Below are positions 24,988-34,356 of a stretch of DNA of 35,089 nt, one piece after another. Source of the DNA: Acidobacteriota bacterium (GTDB taxonomy: Bacteria > Acidobacteriota > Vicinamibacteria > Fen-336); the NCBI GenBank assembly GCA_011526565.1, contig WYBL01000072.1, forward strand, positions 1 through 35,089, in the 5' to 3' direction. The notes below the pieces were generated by a model. It had not been told where the DNA came from and ran no database searches. It worked only from the letters and a program-made list of their open reading frames with translations. Each line of letters begins with the position of its first letter. The stretch's first letter is position 1. A program made the translations under genes and the position numbers.

Positions 24988-26148
24988 ATGAGCGACGAGG
25001 GCTACGAGCTCGCCGAAGACGAGCCGCTGACGCTGCGCGGGGAGATCCGCTCCTCGAGCGTGCCGGCGCTGCTGCGCTCGCTGCTCGCCTCGGGCGAGAC
25101 CGGCATCCTGACCTTCCGCACCGCCGAGGTCACCAAGAGCATCTACATGAAGGACGGCCGCATCGTCTACGCGGCTTCCACCGACCCCGACGAGCGCCTG
25201 GGCGAGCTGCTGCTGCTCAAGGGGCGGATCACCGCCCGCGACTACCTCGAGGCGTCGAAGATGATCCGCCCGGGTCGGCGCCTCGGCGCGATCCTGGTCG
25301 AGATGGGGGCGATCGACCCCGACGAGCTGATCCCGACGGTCGAGGAGCAGATCCGCGAGGTGCTGCTGGAACTGCTGACCTGGACCCGCGGCCAGTACGA
25401 GGTCGTGATGAAGGAGATCGACGCCGACTCCGTCGTCACCCTCAACATCAACGCCGAGAACCTGATCCTCGAGGGCATCCGCCGCACCCGCTCGTGGACC
25501 CAGGTCATGCGCGGCATCGGCAACATCCTGTCGGTGCCGGCGCTGACCGAGCGGCGCGACGTGCTGCTGCGCATCGAGCTGACGCACGAGGAGCAGGAGG
25601 TGCTGGCCCACGTCAACGGCCGCTCGACGATCGAGCAGATCTGCAACGTCTCGTTCCTGACCCACTTCGAGACCTGCCGCACGCTGTGGGCGCTGCAGGT
25701 GCTCGGCGTCGTGCGCTGGAGCCTGCCGGCCGAGGCCGAGAGCGCGGGCCAGGAGGCGAAGGCCGCCCAGGGCGACCTCGACCTCGAGGACGTGGTCGAG
25801 CGCTTCAACCAGATGTTCCACCGCATCTACGCGACGCTGCAGGAGCGCCACGGCGCGGAGGTCGACGCGCTGATGGAGGACGTGGTCCGCGAGGTCTCGG
25901 TCTCCTACGCGTCGCTGTTCGACGGCGTGGACCTGCGCAACTACGGGCGGGTCGACTTCGAGCAGATGCTCGCCAACGTGGCCGACCTGCCCTCCGACCG
26001 GCGGCGGGCGCTGATGGTGGCCGCCCTCAACGAGCTGGTGTTCGCGATCCAGCTCTCGGTGCGCCAGCGCCACGGCGCCGCCGAAGAAGCGGCGGTCTCG
26101 GGCATCATCAAGGAGGGCCTGCAGCAGATCGGCGCGCTCGGCGCCTAG
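24988..26148 (+). CDS. DUF4388 (PatA N-terminal-like) protein
   Basis: The 386-residue protein has a DUF4388 domain in roughly the first 100 residues: LRGEIRSSSVPALLRSLLASGETGILTF, then KSIYMKDGRIVYAAS and GELLLLKGRIT. A second helical part follows (VLLELLTWTRGQYEV) and a C-terminal alpha-helical region. The domain is common in gliding, social and Acidobacteria-like bacteria and is often linked to signalling with Ras-like GTPases or response regulators; its biochemistry is unresolved. No catalytic or membrane segment is visible. It sits first in a plus-strand run with the SPOR protein, lipA and lnt. Confidence 0.85.
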   Translation: MSDEGYELAEDEPLTLRGEIRSSSVPALLRSLLASGETGILTFRTAEVTKSIYMKDGRIVYAASTDPDERLGELLLLKGRITARDYLEASKMIRPGRRLGAILVEMGAIDPDELIPTVEEQIREVLLELLTWTRGQYEVVMKEIDADSVVTLNINAENLILEGIRRTRSWTQVMRGIGNILSVPALTERRDVLLRIELTHEEQEVLAHVNGRSTIEQICNVSFLTHFETCRTLWALQVLGVVRWSLPAEAESAGQEAKAAQGDLDLEDVVERFNQMFHRIYATLQERHGAEVDALMEDVVREVSVSYASLFDGVDLRNYGRVDFEQMLANVADLPSDRRRALMVAALNELVFAIQLSVRQRHGAAEEAAVSGIIKEGLQQIGALGA

Positions 26149-26175
26149 CGGCAGGGAGCGAGCGAAAGAGGCAGC

Positions 26176-26826
26176 GTGACCCAGCAGGACGACTACTACT
26201 ACGAGATCCAGCTCACCAACAAGCAGCTGGTCTTCTACTTCCTGGCCGGCGCCACCGGCCTGGTGCTGGCGTTCCTCGCCGGCGTGATGGTGGGCCGCGG
26301 CGTGCAGGCGCCGCCCGACCCGGCGGCCGCGCAGCCGGTGCGCGAGGAGAAGATCGTCAGCGAGGAGCCGAAGCCCACGCCGCTGCCGGCCGACTCGCTG
26401 ACCTTCCCGCGCAACCTCGAGTCCGACAAGGCCGACGACGTGCTCGAGAAGCCGGCGGCGACCCCGCGCACCGCCGCCACGGCCGTTCCCGTCGCGACGC
26501 CGACGGCGACGCCGCGCCCGACCGCGACCCCGAAGCCGACCGCGACGCTGGCGCCGAAGCCGACGCCCGCGCCGGCGAAGGCAGCGAGCGCTCCCGCGGC
26601 CGGCAGCTTCAGCATCCAGGTCGGCGCCTTCCGCGACCGAGCCAGCGCCGACTCCGTCGCCACCCGGCTCAAGGGCAAGGGCTTCTCAGCCTACGTCGTG
26701 GCCCCGGCCGGCGAGGGCCTCTTCAACGTCCGCGTCGGCCGCTACGACGCGCGGCCCGAGGCGGAGCGGGTGATGGCCCGCCTGCGCGACCAGGAGAAGT
26801 TCAAGCCGTTCATCGTCCGCAACTGA
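26176..26826 (+). CDS. SPOR-domain membrane protein
   Basis: The 216-residue protein has a short cytoplasmic N-terminus (TQQDDYYYEIQLTNKQ), one transmembrane helix (LVFYFLAGATGLVLAFLAGVMVG), then a long Pro/Thr/Ala linker (ATPTATPRPTATPKPTAT). It ends in a SPOR domain starting SFSIQVGAFRDRASADSVATRL. SPOR domains bind denuded peptidoglycan at the division septum, so this is probably a FtsN- or DedD-like envelope protein. The start is GTG at 26176 with AGAGG upstream. Its TGA overlaps the lipA ATG (TGATG). Confidence 0.9.
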   Translation: MTQQDDYYYEIQLTNKQLVFYFLAGATGLVLAFLAGVMVGRGVQAPPDPAAAQPVREEKIVSEEPKPTPLPADSLTFPRNLESDKADDVLEKPAATPRTAATAVPVATPTATPRPTATPKPTATLAPKPTPAPAKAASAPAAGSFSIQVGAFRDRASADSVATRLKGKGFSAYVVAPAGEGLFNVRVGRYDARPEAERVMARLRDQEKFKPFIVRN

Positions 26827-27710
26827 TGGCCGCTCCGGCGCCGCTGGTCCGGCTGCCCGAGTGGGCGCGCAAGGGCGACCCGCTCGCCCGCCACGCCCGC
26901 CCGCTGCGGGTGCTGCTGCGCGACGAGCAACTGGTCACGGTCTGCGAGGAAGCGCGCTGCCCCAACCTCGGCGAGTGCTTCTCGCGCGGCACCGCCACCT
27001 TCATGCTCGGCGGCGACCGCTGCACGCGCCGCTGCGACTACTGCTCGGTGGCGACGGCGAAGCCGCTGCCGCTCGACCCGGGCGAGCCGGAGCGGGTCGC
27101 CGAAGCCGCGGCGCGGATGGGCCTGCGCTACGTGGTGCTCACCGCCGTGGCCCGCGACGACCTGAAGGACGGCGGGGCGTCGCAGTTCGCGCGCACCCTC
27201 GAGGCGCTGCGGCGCCGGCTGCCCGGCGTGCTGGTCGAGGTGCTGACCCCCGACTTCCGCGGCGACGAGGCCGCGCTGCGCGCCGTGCTCGACGCCGCCC
27301 CCGACGTCTTCAACCACAACATCGAGACCGTGCCGCGGCTGTTCCCCGAGGTGCGCCGCCAGGGCGACTACGCGCTGTCGCTCGCACTGCTGCGCAAGGC
27401 CAAGGCGACCCGGCCCGGGCAGGTGACGAAGAGCGGGCTGATGGTCGGCCTCGGCGAAGACGACGACGAGATCCTGGCGGTGCTGCGCGAGCTGCGCGCG
27501 GCCGAGGTCGACGTGCTGACCCTCGGCCAGTACCTGCGGCCGAGCCGCCACCACGCGCCGGTCGCGCGCTACGTGCCGCCCGAAGGCTTCGCCGAGTGGG
27601 AGCGGCGGGCGCTGGAGCTGGGCTTCCCGACGGTCTACTCGGGCGTGTTCGTGCGCTCGTCGTTCAACGCGTTCGAGGTCCACGCCGGGGTCGAAGGCGC
27701 CCGGGCTTGA
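26826..27710 (+). CDS. lipA: Lipoyl synthase (radical SAM)
   Basis: The 294-residue enzyme has the auxiliary-cluster cysteines in CEEARCPNLGEC, the radical-SAM CTRRCDYC (CxxxCxxC), and the C-terminal RSSFNAFE ending the family signature. It inserts two sulfur atoms into octanoyl groups to make lipoyl cofactor for the 2-oxoacid dehydrogenases. Other landmarks are FMLGGDRC, LTAVARDD and FNHNIETVPRL. The ATG overlaps the SPOR stop and the stop overlaps the lnt start. No lipB is in the window. Confidence 0.97.
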   Translation: MAAPAPLVRLPEWARKGDPLARHARPLRVLLRDEQLVTVCEEARCPNLGECFSRGTATFMLGGDRCTRRCDYCSVATAKPLPLDPGEPERVAEAAARMGLRYVVLTAVARDDLKDGGASQFARTLEALRRRLPGVLVEVLTPDFRGDEAALRAVLDAAPDVFNHNIETVPRLFPEVRRQGDYALSLALLRKAKATRPGQVTKSGLMVGLGEDDDEILAVLRELRAAEVDVLTLGQYLRPSRHHAPVARYVPPEGFAEWERRALELGFPTVYSGVFVRSSFNAFEVHAGVEGARA

Positions 27711-29245
27711 GCCGGCTGCGCGCGCCGCACGCGCTGGCCGTCCTGTCGGGCGTGCTGCTGGCGCTGTCGTTCCCCAAGTTCGGCCACGGCGCGGTCGCCT
27801 TCGTGGCGCTCGTCCCGCTGCTCGCCGCGATCGCCGCCGCGCCGGCGCGGGCCCTCCGCCTCGGCTACCTGCACGGCGCCGTGGCCGCGCTCGGGCTCCT
27901 GTACTGGACCGCGCTCACCGTGATCCAGTTCGGGCGCATCGCGGCCCCCGTCGCGATGGTCGTGATGCTGTTGCTGTGCCTGGCGTTCGCCCTCTTCCCG
28001 CTGCTGTTCGGCTGGGCGCTGGGCCGGCTGGTCGGGGTACTGGGGCCGCGCGGGCTGCTGTTCGCGCCGGTCTTGTGGACGGCCACGGAGCTGCTGCGCG
28101 CGCACACGTTCTTCCGCTTCCCGTGGTGCCTGGTCGGCTACGCGACGATCGACGTGCTCCCGTTCGCCCAGGTCGCGTCGCTCTTCGGCGTCTACGGCGC
28201 GTCGTTCCTGGTGGTGATCGTCAACGCGCTGCTGGCGCTCGCTGTCGTCTCGCCGGCGGACGCCCGCAGGGCGACCGCCTCCGCGGCGGGTGTGCTGCTC
28301 GCCTGGGGCGGGCTCGGCGCGTGGGCGCTCGCGACCCCGGTTCAGGAGACGGGCCGGGTGCGGGTCGGCCTGGTGCAGGCCAGCGTGATCCAGGACGAGA
28401 AGTGGGACCCCGAGTTCGCCGAGCGCAACGTCGCGCGCCACGAGCGGCTTTCGCGCGAGGCTGCAGCGCAGGGCGCGCGGCTGATCGTGTGGCCCGAGTC
28501 GGCCGTGCCCTCCTACTTCGACCACGACCCCGCGGTCGCGTCGCGGCTGCGGGCGCTGGCCCGCCAGACCGGGGCCTTCGTGCTCTTCGGCAACGACGAC
28601 CTCGAGTTCCCGCCCGAAGGCGGGCGTCGCCCGTACGTGGGCGCCAAGCTGCTCACGCCCGAGGGCGAGCTCGCCCTGCGCTACCGCAAGATGCGGCTGG
28701 TGCCGTTCGGCGAGTACGTGCCGATGCAGCCGCTGCTCACCCTCGGCGGCCGCTACGCGGCCAAGCTGGTGCAGCAGGTCGCCGACTTCGAGCCGGGCAC
28801 CGAGGCCGCGGTGGCCGCCGGCCCGGGCGGCCGCCTGGGCGCGTTCATCTGCTACGAGGCCGTGTTCCCCGACCTGTCCCGCGCTTTCGTGCGCGGCGGG
28901 GCGGAGCTGCTCGTCAACGTCACCAACGACGGCTGGTACGGCCGCACCTCGGCGCCCCACCAGCACCTGGCGATGGCGCGGATGCGGTCGATCGAGACCG
29001 GCCGCACCCTGGTGCGCGCCGCCAACACCGGGATCACGGCGATCGTCGACCCGCGCGGCCGGCTCGTCGCGCGCACCGCGCTCTTCGACGAGACGGCGCT
29101 GGTGGGCGAGGCGGCCTTCGCGGACGGGCGCACCCTCTACGTGCGGACCGGCGACGCGCTGGCGCTCGCCTGCCTGCTGGCGGCGGCGCTGGGCGTGGCC
29201 GTCGCGCGGCCGCGGTTGGCGCCTCGCGACCCCGCTCGGGGATAA
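27707..29245 (+). CDS. lnt: Apolipoprotein N-acyltransferase
   Basis: The 512-residue protein has an N-terminal membrane domain of about seven or eight helices and a C-terminal nitrilase-like domain in the periplasm. Catalytic residues are visible as Glu in WPESAVPSYF, Lys in YRKMRLVPFGEYVP and Cys in FICYEAVFPD. The conserved NVTNDGWYG and AANTGITAIVDPRG follow. It adds the third acyl chain to lipoproteins. TTG at 27707 overlaps the lipA stop (TTGA). The stop TAA sits inside GATAAT, a -10-like sequence ahead of prfB. Confidence 0.96.
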   Translation: MSRLRAPHALAVLSGVLLALSFPKFGHGAVAFVALVPLLAAIAAAPARALRLGYLHGAVAALGLLYWTALTVIQFGRIAAPVAMVVMLLLCLAFALFPLLFGWALGRLVGVLGPRGLLFAPVLWTATELLRAHTFFRFPWCLVGYATIDVLPFAQVASLFGVYGASFLVVIVNALLALAVVSPADARRATASAAGVLLAWGGLGAWALATPVQETGRVRVGLVQASVIQDEKWDPEFAERNVARHERLSREAAAQGARLIVWPESAVPSYFDHDPAVASRLRALARQTGAFVLFGNDDLEFPPEGGRRPYVGAKLLTPEGELALRYRKMRLVPFGEYVPMQPLLTLGGRYAAKLVQQVADFEPGTEAAVAAGPGGRLGAFICYEAVFPDLSRAFVRGGAELLVNVTNDGWYGRTSAPHQHLAMARMRSIETGRTLVRAANTGITAIVDPRGRLVARTALFDETALVGEAAFADGRTLYVRTGDALALACLLAAALGVAVARPRLAPRDPARG

Positions 29246-29269
29246 TCGACGGCTGGAGGCCGCCCGAAC

Positions 29270-30392
29270 TTGAACGACGATTTCGCTCCACGCTTCACCG
29301 ACCTGCAAGCGAGGGCCGCGGACATCCGCGGCTATCTTTGACGAAACCAAACTGAGGACCGAGCTCGACTCGCTGGAGTCGAAGATGTCCGCCCCCGAGT
29401 TCTGGTCGAACCCGCAGGAGGCGCAGAAGGTCCAGAAGCGGCGCAAGCGCCTCGACGACGACCTCTCGTACCTCGGCCGGCTGCGGCGGGAGGAGGACGA
29501 CGTCCGGGTCCTGTTCGAGTGGCACGAGGCCGGCGAGGACGTCGGCAAGGACCTCGAGGCGGGGCTGCAGGGCCTGCAGGCCACGGTCGAGGCCGCCGAG
29601 TTCCAGAAGATGCTGGGCGGCGAGCACGACCGCGCCTCCGCCATCCTCTCGATCAACGCCGGCGCCGGCGGCACCGACTCCCAGGACTGGGCCGAGATGC
29701 TGCTGCGCATGTACCTGCGCTGGTGCGACCGCCGCGGCTTCAAGCGCGACATCACCGAGATCACCGCCGGCGAGGAGGCGGGCATCAAGAGCGTCACGGT
29801 GCTGATCGAGGGCGAGTACGCGTTCGGTTACCTGGCCGTCGAGACCGGCGTCCACCGCCTGGTGCGGATCAGCCCGTTCGACCAGAACGCTCGGCGCCAG
29901 ACGGCCTTCGCCGCGGTGTTCGCCTGGCCGCAGATCGACGAGGACATCAAGATCGAGGTGCTCGACAAGGACCTGCGGGTCGACACCTACCGCTCCTCGG
30001 GCGCCGGCGGCCAGCACGTCAACGTGACCGACTCGGCCGTGCGCATCACCCACATCCCGAGCGGGATCGTGGTCGCCTGCCAGAACGAGCGCAGCCAGAT
30101 CCGCAACCGCGAGGTCGCGATGAAGGTGCTGAAGTCGCGCCTCTACGACCTCGAGCTGCAGAAGCAGCGCGCCAAGCTCGACGCCGTCGAGAGCTCGAAG
30201 AAGGACATCGCGTTCGGCTCCCAGATCCGTTCCTACGTGCTGCACCCGTACAAGATGATCAAGGACCACCGCACCAGGTTCGAGGTCGGCAACGTCGACG
30301 TGGTGCTCGACGGCGACCTCGACGGTTTCATCAAGGCCGCGCTCGTCGCGCGGGCCAAGGGCCAGCTCGGCCCGGCCGTGGCGGAGGACTGA
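29270..30392 (+). CDS. prfB: Peptide chain release factor 2, programmed +1 frameshift
   Basis: The gene starts at TTG (29270, GGAGG 10 bases upstream). It reads 23 codons ending RGYL, and stops in frame at TGA (29339), which a +1 shift on CTT bypasses to continue GAC GAA. The joined protein is about 373 residues (E. coli RF2 is 365). It has the UGA/UAA-recognising SPF tripeptide (RISPFDQN) and the catalytic GGQ in GAGGQHVNVTDSAVR. RF2 releases peptides at UGA and UAA. The frameshift normally allows RF2 to sense its own level. The mRNA hexamer before the slip site is a weak match to the usual Shine-Dalgarno stimulator. Confidence 0.95.
29333..29342 (+). promoter_or_regulatory. RF2 autoregulatory +1 frameshift site
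   Basis: TAT CTT TGA C: the P-site CTT slips to TTT as RF2 fails to read UGA, resuming at GAC (29340). The tyrosine, leucine, TGA and following C match the canonical site. The six bases before it are CGCGGC, not the classical AGGGGG. Confidence 0.92.
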
Positions 30393-30418
30393 CGCTTCCG
30401 CCGATGGAGTTCGACATC

Positions 30419-32551
30419 ATGCACAAGCTGCTGACGATCGGGGCCGGCGCGCTCGCGCTGCTGGCCCTCGCTGCCGTCCCCGCCCGCGCCGCGGGCCCCG
30501 AGAACCCGCTGCTCCAGCCCTGGAAGGGCCCCCACGGCGGCGTGCCGCCGTTCGACCAGGTCCGGGTCGAGCACTTCGCCCCCGCGCTCGAGGCCGGCAT
30601 GGCCGAGCAGCTCGCCAACCTGGACCGGATCGCGAACGACCCGGCGCCCGCGACGTTCGAGAACACGATCGCCGCCATGGAGCGCGCGGGCCGCACCCTC
30701 GAGCGTGTCATGGCCGTCTACGGCATCTGGTCCGGCAACATGAGCAGCCCGGAGTTCCAGCAGGTCGAGGTCGAGGTGGAGCCGAAGCTGGCGGCCTTCT
30801 TCGACAGGATCACCCAGAACGAGAAGCTGTTCGCCCGCGTCGCGGCGGTGTACGCGGGGCGCGAGAAGGCCGGGCTGAACGCCGAGCAGCAGCGGCTGGC
30901 CTGGCTCTACCACGACAACTTCGTGCGCGCGGGCGCGCGGCTCGACGCGGCGAAGAAGGCGCGGCTGTCGGAGATCAACCAGCGCCTGGCGGTGCTGTTC
31001 ACCCAGTTCGGCCAGAACGTGCTGGGCGACGAGACCGAGTACGCGCTGTTCCTCGAGAAGGAGGCCGACCTCGCCGGGCTGCCCGAGTCGCTGCGCAAGG
31101 GCGCGGCGGCCGCGGCCGCCGACCGCGGCCGGGCGGGGCAGTGGGCGATCCTCAACACCCGCTCGTCGATGGAGCCGTTCCTCGTCTACTCCGACCGCCG
31201 GGACCTGCGCGAGAAGGTGTGGCGCACCTACTTCAGCCGCGGCGACAACGGCGACGCCCGCGACAACAACCGGATCATCACGGAGATCCTGAAGCTGCGC
31301 TTCGAGCGCGCCCGGCTGCTGGGCTACGAGACCCACGCCCACTGGCGGCTCGAGAACGCGATGGCGAAGAACCCGCAGCGGGCGATGGAGCTGATGGAAG
31401 CCGTGTGGAAGCCGGCCGTGGCCCGCGTCCGCGAGGAGGTCGCGGACATGCAGGCGATCGCCGACAGGGAAGGCGCCGGCATCCGCATCGCCCCGTGGGA
31501 CTACCGCTACTACGCCGAGAAGGTGCGCAAGGCGAAGTACGACCTCGACCAGAACGAGGTCAAGCCCTACCTGCAGCTCGACAAGCTGCGCGAGGGCATG
31601 TTCTTCGTCGCCGGCGAGCTGTTCGGCCTGAGGTTCAGTCCCGTCGCGAGGATCCCGGTCTACCACCCGGACGTCACGGTCTACGAGGTGAAGGACCTCG
31701 GCGGCCGCCACGTGGGGCTGTGGTACTTCGACCCGTACGCGCGGCCGGGCAAGCGCTCGGGCGCGTGGATGAACGCCTACCGCAACCAGGAGCGCTTCGA
31801 GGGAGAGGTGACGACGATCGTCTCCAACAACTCGAACTTCGTGAAGGGCGCGCCGGGCGAGCCGGTGCTGATCTCGTGGGACGACGCGACGACGCTGTTC
31901 CACGAGTTCGGCCACGCGCTGCACGGCCTGAGCTCGAACGTCGCCTACCCCTCGCTGTCCGGCACCAACGTCGCGCGCGACTACGTGGAGTTCCCGTCCC
32001 AGCTCCTCGAGCACTGGCTGCCGACGCCCGAGGTGCTGAACCGGTACGCGCTGCACTTCGAGACGGGCAAGCCGATCCCGCAGGCGCTCCTCGACCGCAT
32101 CGCGAAGGCCGCGACCTTCAACCAGGGCTTCGCGACGGTCGAGTACCTGGCCTCCGCCCTCGTCGACATGAAGCTGCACCTGGCCGGCGGCCAGGAGATC
32201 GACCCCGACGCCTTCGAGCGCGACACGCTGAAGGCGCTCGGCATGCCCGACGAGATCGTGATGCGCCACCGCACGCCGCAGTTCGGCCACGTCTTCTCGA
32301 GCGACGGCTACTCGGCCGGCTACTACTCCTACCTGTGGTCGGACACCCTGACCGCCGACGCCTGGGAGGCGTTCGTCGAAGGCGGCGGCGCCTGGAGCCG
32401 CGAGGTGGCGAAGCGGCTGCGCGACCACGTCTTTTCGGTCGGCAACACCGTGGACCCGGCCGACGGGTACCGCGCGTTCCGCGGCCAGGACGCCGGCATC
32501 GCCCCGCTGATGCGCAAGCGGGGTTTCCCGGCCCCGGCCGCGGCGCGATAG
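30419..32551 (+). CDS. M3 family zinc metallopeptidase (Dcp/oligopeptidase A-like), exported
   Basis: The 710-residue protein carries the M3 signature FHEFGHALHG, with the two zinc His residues and the catalytic Glu, followed by DYVEFPSQLLEHW with the third ligand. It also has the late GYSAGYYSYLWSDTL substrate region of peptidyl-dipeptidases. A signal peptide (MHKLLTIGAGALALLALAAVPARAAG) predicts a periplasmic location. I chose ATG at 30419 because GGAG lies 8 bases upstream; ATG at 30404 would put charged residues before the signal. It degrades oligopeptides, most likely by removing C-terminal dipeptides. It is 26 bases after prfB. Confidence 0.93.
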   Translation: MHKLLTIGAGALALLALAAVPARAAGPENPLLQPWKGPHGGVPPFDQVRVEHFAPALEAGMAEQLANLDRIANDPAPATFENTIAAMERAGRTLERVMAVYGIWSGNMSSPEFQQVEVEVEPKLAAFFDRITQNEKLFARVAAVYAGREKAGLNAEQQRLAWLYHDNFVRAGARLDAAKKARLSEINQRLAVLFTQFGQNVLGDETEYALFLEKEADLAGLPESLRKGAAAAAADRGRAGQWAILNTRSSMEPFLVYSDRRDLREKVWRTYFSRGDNGDARDNNRIITEILKLRFERARLLGYETHAHWRLENAMAKNPQRAMELMEAVWKPAVARVREEVADMQAIADREGAGIRIAPWDYRYYAEKVRKAKYDLDQNEVKPYLQLDKLREGMFFVAGELFGLRFSPVARIPVYHPDVTVYEVKDLGGRHVGLWYFDPYARPGKRSGAWMNAYRNQERFEGEVTTIVSNNSNFVKGAPGEPVLISWDDATTLFHEFGHALHGLSSNVAYPSLSGTNVARDYVEFPSQLLEHWLPTPEVLNRYALHFETGKPIPQALLDRIAKAATFNQGFATVEYLASALVDMKLHLAGGQEIDPDAFERDTLKALGMPDEIVMRHRTPQFGHVFSSDGYSAGYYSYLWSDTLTADAWEAFVEGGGAWSREVAKRLRDHVFSVGNTVDPADGYRAFRGQDAGIAPLMRKRGFPAPAAAR

Positions 32552-32567
32552 CCGCTCGCCGAGACGC

Positions 32568-32573
32568 TAAACT
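32568..32573 (+). promoter_or_regulatory. Probable -10 element of the PhoX-like gene
   Basis: CGC-TAAACT gives a predicted start near 32580. The 53-base leader contains GGAGG (32619-32623), 9 bases before the ATG at 32633, so this gene is conventionally leadered. Confidence 0.4.
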
Positions 32574-32632
32574 CCGAGCCGGTTGCGGGCGGGCCCTCCC
32601 CGTTCCGTGGCCGGCACCGGAGGCTCCCGGCG

Positions 32633-34351
32633 ATGAGACGCCGCTTCCTGAAGTCGCTCGGCGCGCTGGCCGCGCTGCCGCCCCTGGAGGCGACCCTCGG
32701 GCCGCTCGCTGCCCGGGTGCGCGCGGACGGCGCGACCGATTCGCCCTTCGCGCGCTTCGCCCCGATCGAGCCCACCGACCGGGATGCGCTGGTGCTGCCG
32801 GACGGCTTCGTCCACGACGTCGTGCTGAAGTGGGGCGACCCGTTCACCGCCGACGGCCGCGCCTTCGGCTACAACAACGACTGGATCGGCGTCTTCCCCC
32901 GCGACGGCGCGGACGACCTGGTGCTGGTCGTCAACCACGAGTACGTGAGCCTCGCCTACGGCGGCGACGCCGCGCTCTACCCGCAGACCTTCGAGATGCT
33001 GCGCGGCCGGCGTCCCGAGGTCGACGACCAGAAGCGGGACGTGGGCTGCTCCGTCGTGCGCGTGCGGCGGGACGGCGACGGCCGCTGGACGGCGGTGATC
33101 GGCGACCCGCTCAACCGCCGCATCGACGCCTTCACGCCGATGCGCGCCGACGGGCCTGCCGCCGGGCTGCTCGGGGGCGGGGCCGTCGAGGGCACCTTCG
33201 ACAACTGCGGCGGCCAGGTCACGCCGTGGGGCACGGCCCTCACCTGCGAGGAGAACTTCGACCAGCGGGTGCCCGCCCAGGTCGACGCCCAGGGCCGCTT
33301 CGCCACTGGCGGCGTCTTCAACCTGCCCGGCGGCCACTACGGCTGGGTCGTGGAGTTCGACCCCTTCGACCCCGGCTCCGTGCCCGTCAAGCACACGGCG
33401 CTCGGCCGCTTCCGCCACGAGAACGTCGGCCTGCGCGTCAGCCCGGGCCGCCAGGTCGTCTGCTACATGGGCGACGATCGCCTCGGCGGGCACGTGTGGA
33501 AGTTCGTCTCCAACTTTTCCTACCGTCCCGGCGACCCCGCCAACCGCCACCTGCTGAGCGCCGGACGGCTGTTCGCGGCCCGCTTCGGCGCCGACGGCCG
33601 CGGCGAGTGGATCCCGCTCGACATGCGCACGGAGCTCGACCCGAACCCCGACCCCAAGGACCCCAAGCCCTTCATCCCGCGCGGGGCCCGGCGCCTGCGC
33701 GACTGCTACGCGTCGCCCGGCGCGATGCTGCTCGACGCCTACCAGGCCGCCAACGCGATCGGGGCCAGCCCGTCGGGCCGCCCCGAGGACCTCGAGGTGC
33801 ATCCCGCGGACGGCTCGGTGTTCATCTCGTTCACCGCCGCGCCGGGGCGCTCCGGTCCGTGGCAGAACCCGTTCGGCGAGGTGTGGCGCATCGTCGAGAA
33901 GGGCGGCGACCCGCTCGCCAGCCGCTTCCGCTGGGAGCGCTTCTGCGTCGGCGCCCGGCGCGGCGAGCGCGCGGGCGCGCCGTTCGCCCAGCCGGACAAC
34001 CTCGCGATCGACGCCCGCGGCGACCTGTGGCTGACGACCGACCTCAGCTCGGACGTGATCCACGTCCACCCGGACTACGTGCCGCTCGGCAACTCCGGCC
34101 TGTTCCGGCTCGGCGTGCTGGGCGCACGCCGCGGCGCGGTCGAGCAGTTCGCGTCGCTGCCGTCCGAGGCCGAGCCGACCGGTCCGGCCTTCGCCCCCGG
34201 CGAGCAGGCGCTGTTCCTCTCGGTCCAGCACCCCGGCGAGCGCTGGGGCACGCGCAGGCGCGCCGAAGACTCGCCGAAGGGCTCCAACTGGCCGCACGGC
34301 ACGCCCGGCGCGCCGCCGCAGCCGGCCATGGTGGCGATCCGCAGGAGCTGA
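32633..34351 (+). CDS. PhoX-like (DUF839) phosphatase-family protein with Tat signal
   Basis: The 572-residue protein starts MRRRFLKSLGALAALP, a twin-arginine signal matching RRxFLK. It has the PhoX/DUF839 layout: LVVNHEYVS early, NCGGQVTPWGTALTCEEN, then GHYGWVVEFDP, GRFRHENV and GDDRLGGHVWKF. Late comes RPEDLEVHP and PDNLAIDARGDLW, typical of the beta-propeller family that binds calcium and iron at Asp/Glu/Cys-rich loops. PhoX is a periplasmic alkaline phosphatase; members outside that clade may have other substrates. Export by the TatA/TatC encoded in this window is a direct inference. There is no visible Pho box. Confidence 0.9.
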   Translation: MRRRFLKSLGALAALPPLEATLGPLAARVRADGATDSPFARFAPIEPTDRDALVLPDGFVHDVVLKWGDPFTADGRAFGYNNDWIGVFPRDGADDLVLVVNHEYVSLAYGGDAALYPQTFEMLRGRRPEVDDQKRDVGCSVVRVRRDGDGRWTAVIGDPLNRRIDAFTPMRADGPAAGLLGGGAVEGTFDNCGGQVTPWGTALTCEENFDQRVPAQVDAQGRFATGGVFNLPGGHYGWVVEFDPFDPGSVPVKHTALGRFRHENVGLRVSPGRQVVCYMGDDRLGGHVWKFVSNFSYRPGDPANRHLLSAGRLFAARFGADGRGEWIPLDMRTELDPNPDPKDPKPFIPRGARRLRDCYASPGAMLLDAYQAANAIGASPSGRPEDLEVHPADGSVFISFTAAPGRSGPWQNPFGEVWRIVEKGGDPLASRFRWERFCVGARRGERAGAPFAQPDNLAIDARGDLWLTTDLSSDVIHVHPDYVPLGNSGLFRLGVLGARRGAVEQFASLPSEAEPTGPAFAPGEQALFLSVQHPGERWGTRRRAEDSPKGSNWPHGTPGAPPQPAMVAIRRS

Positions 34352-34356
34352 CAGGG

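Noticed and set aside
29270..29345. prfB as a frameshifted pseudogene
   Set aside because: The in-frame TGA sits exactly at the conserved RF2 autoregulatory site, and the rest of the gene is intact with SPF and GGQ motifs.
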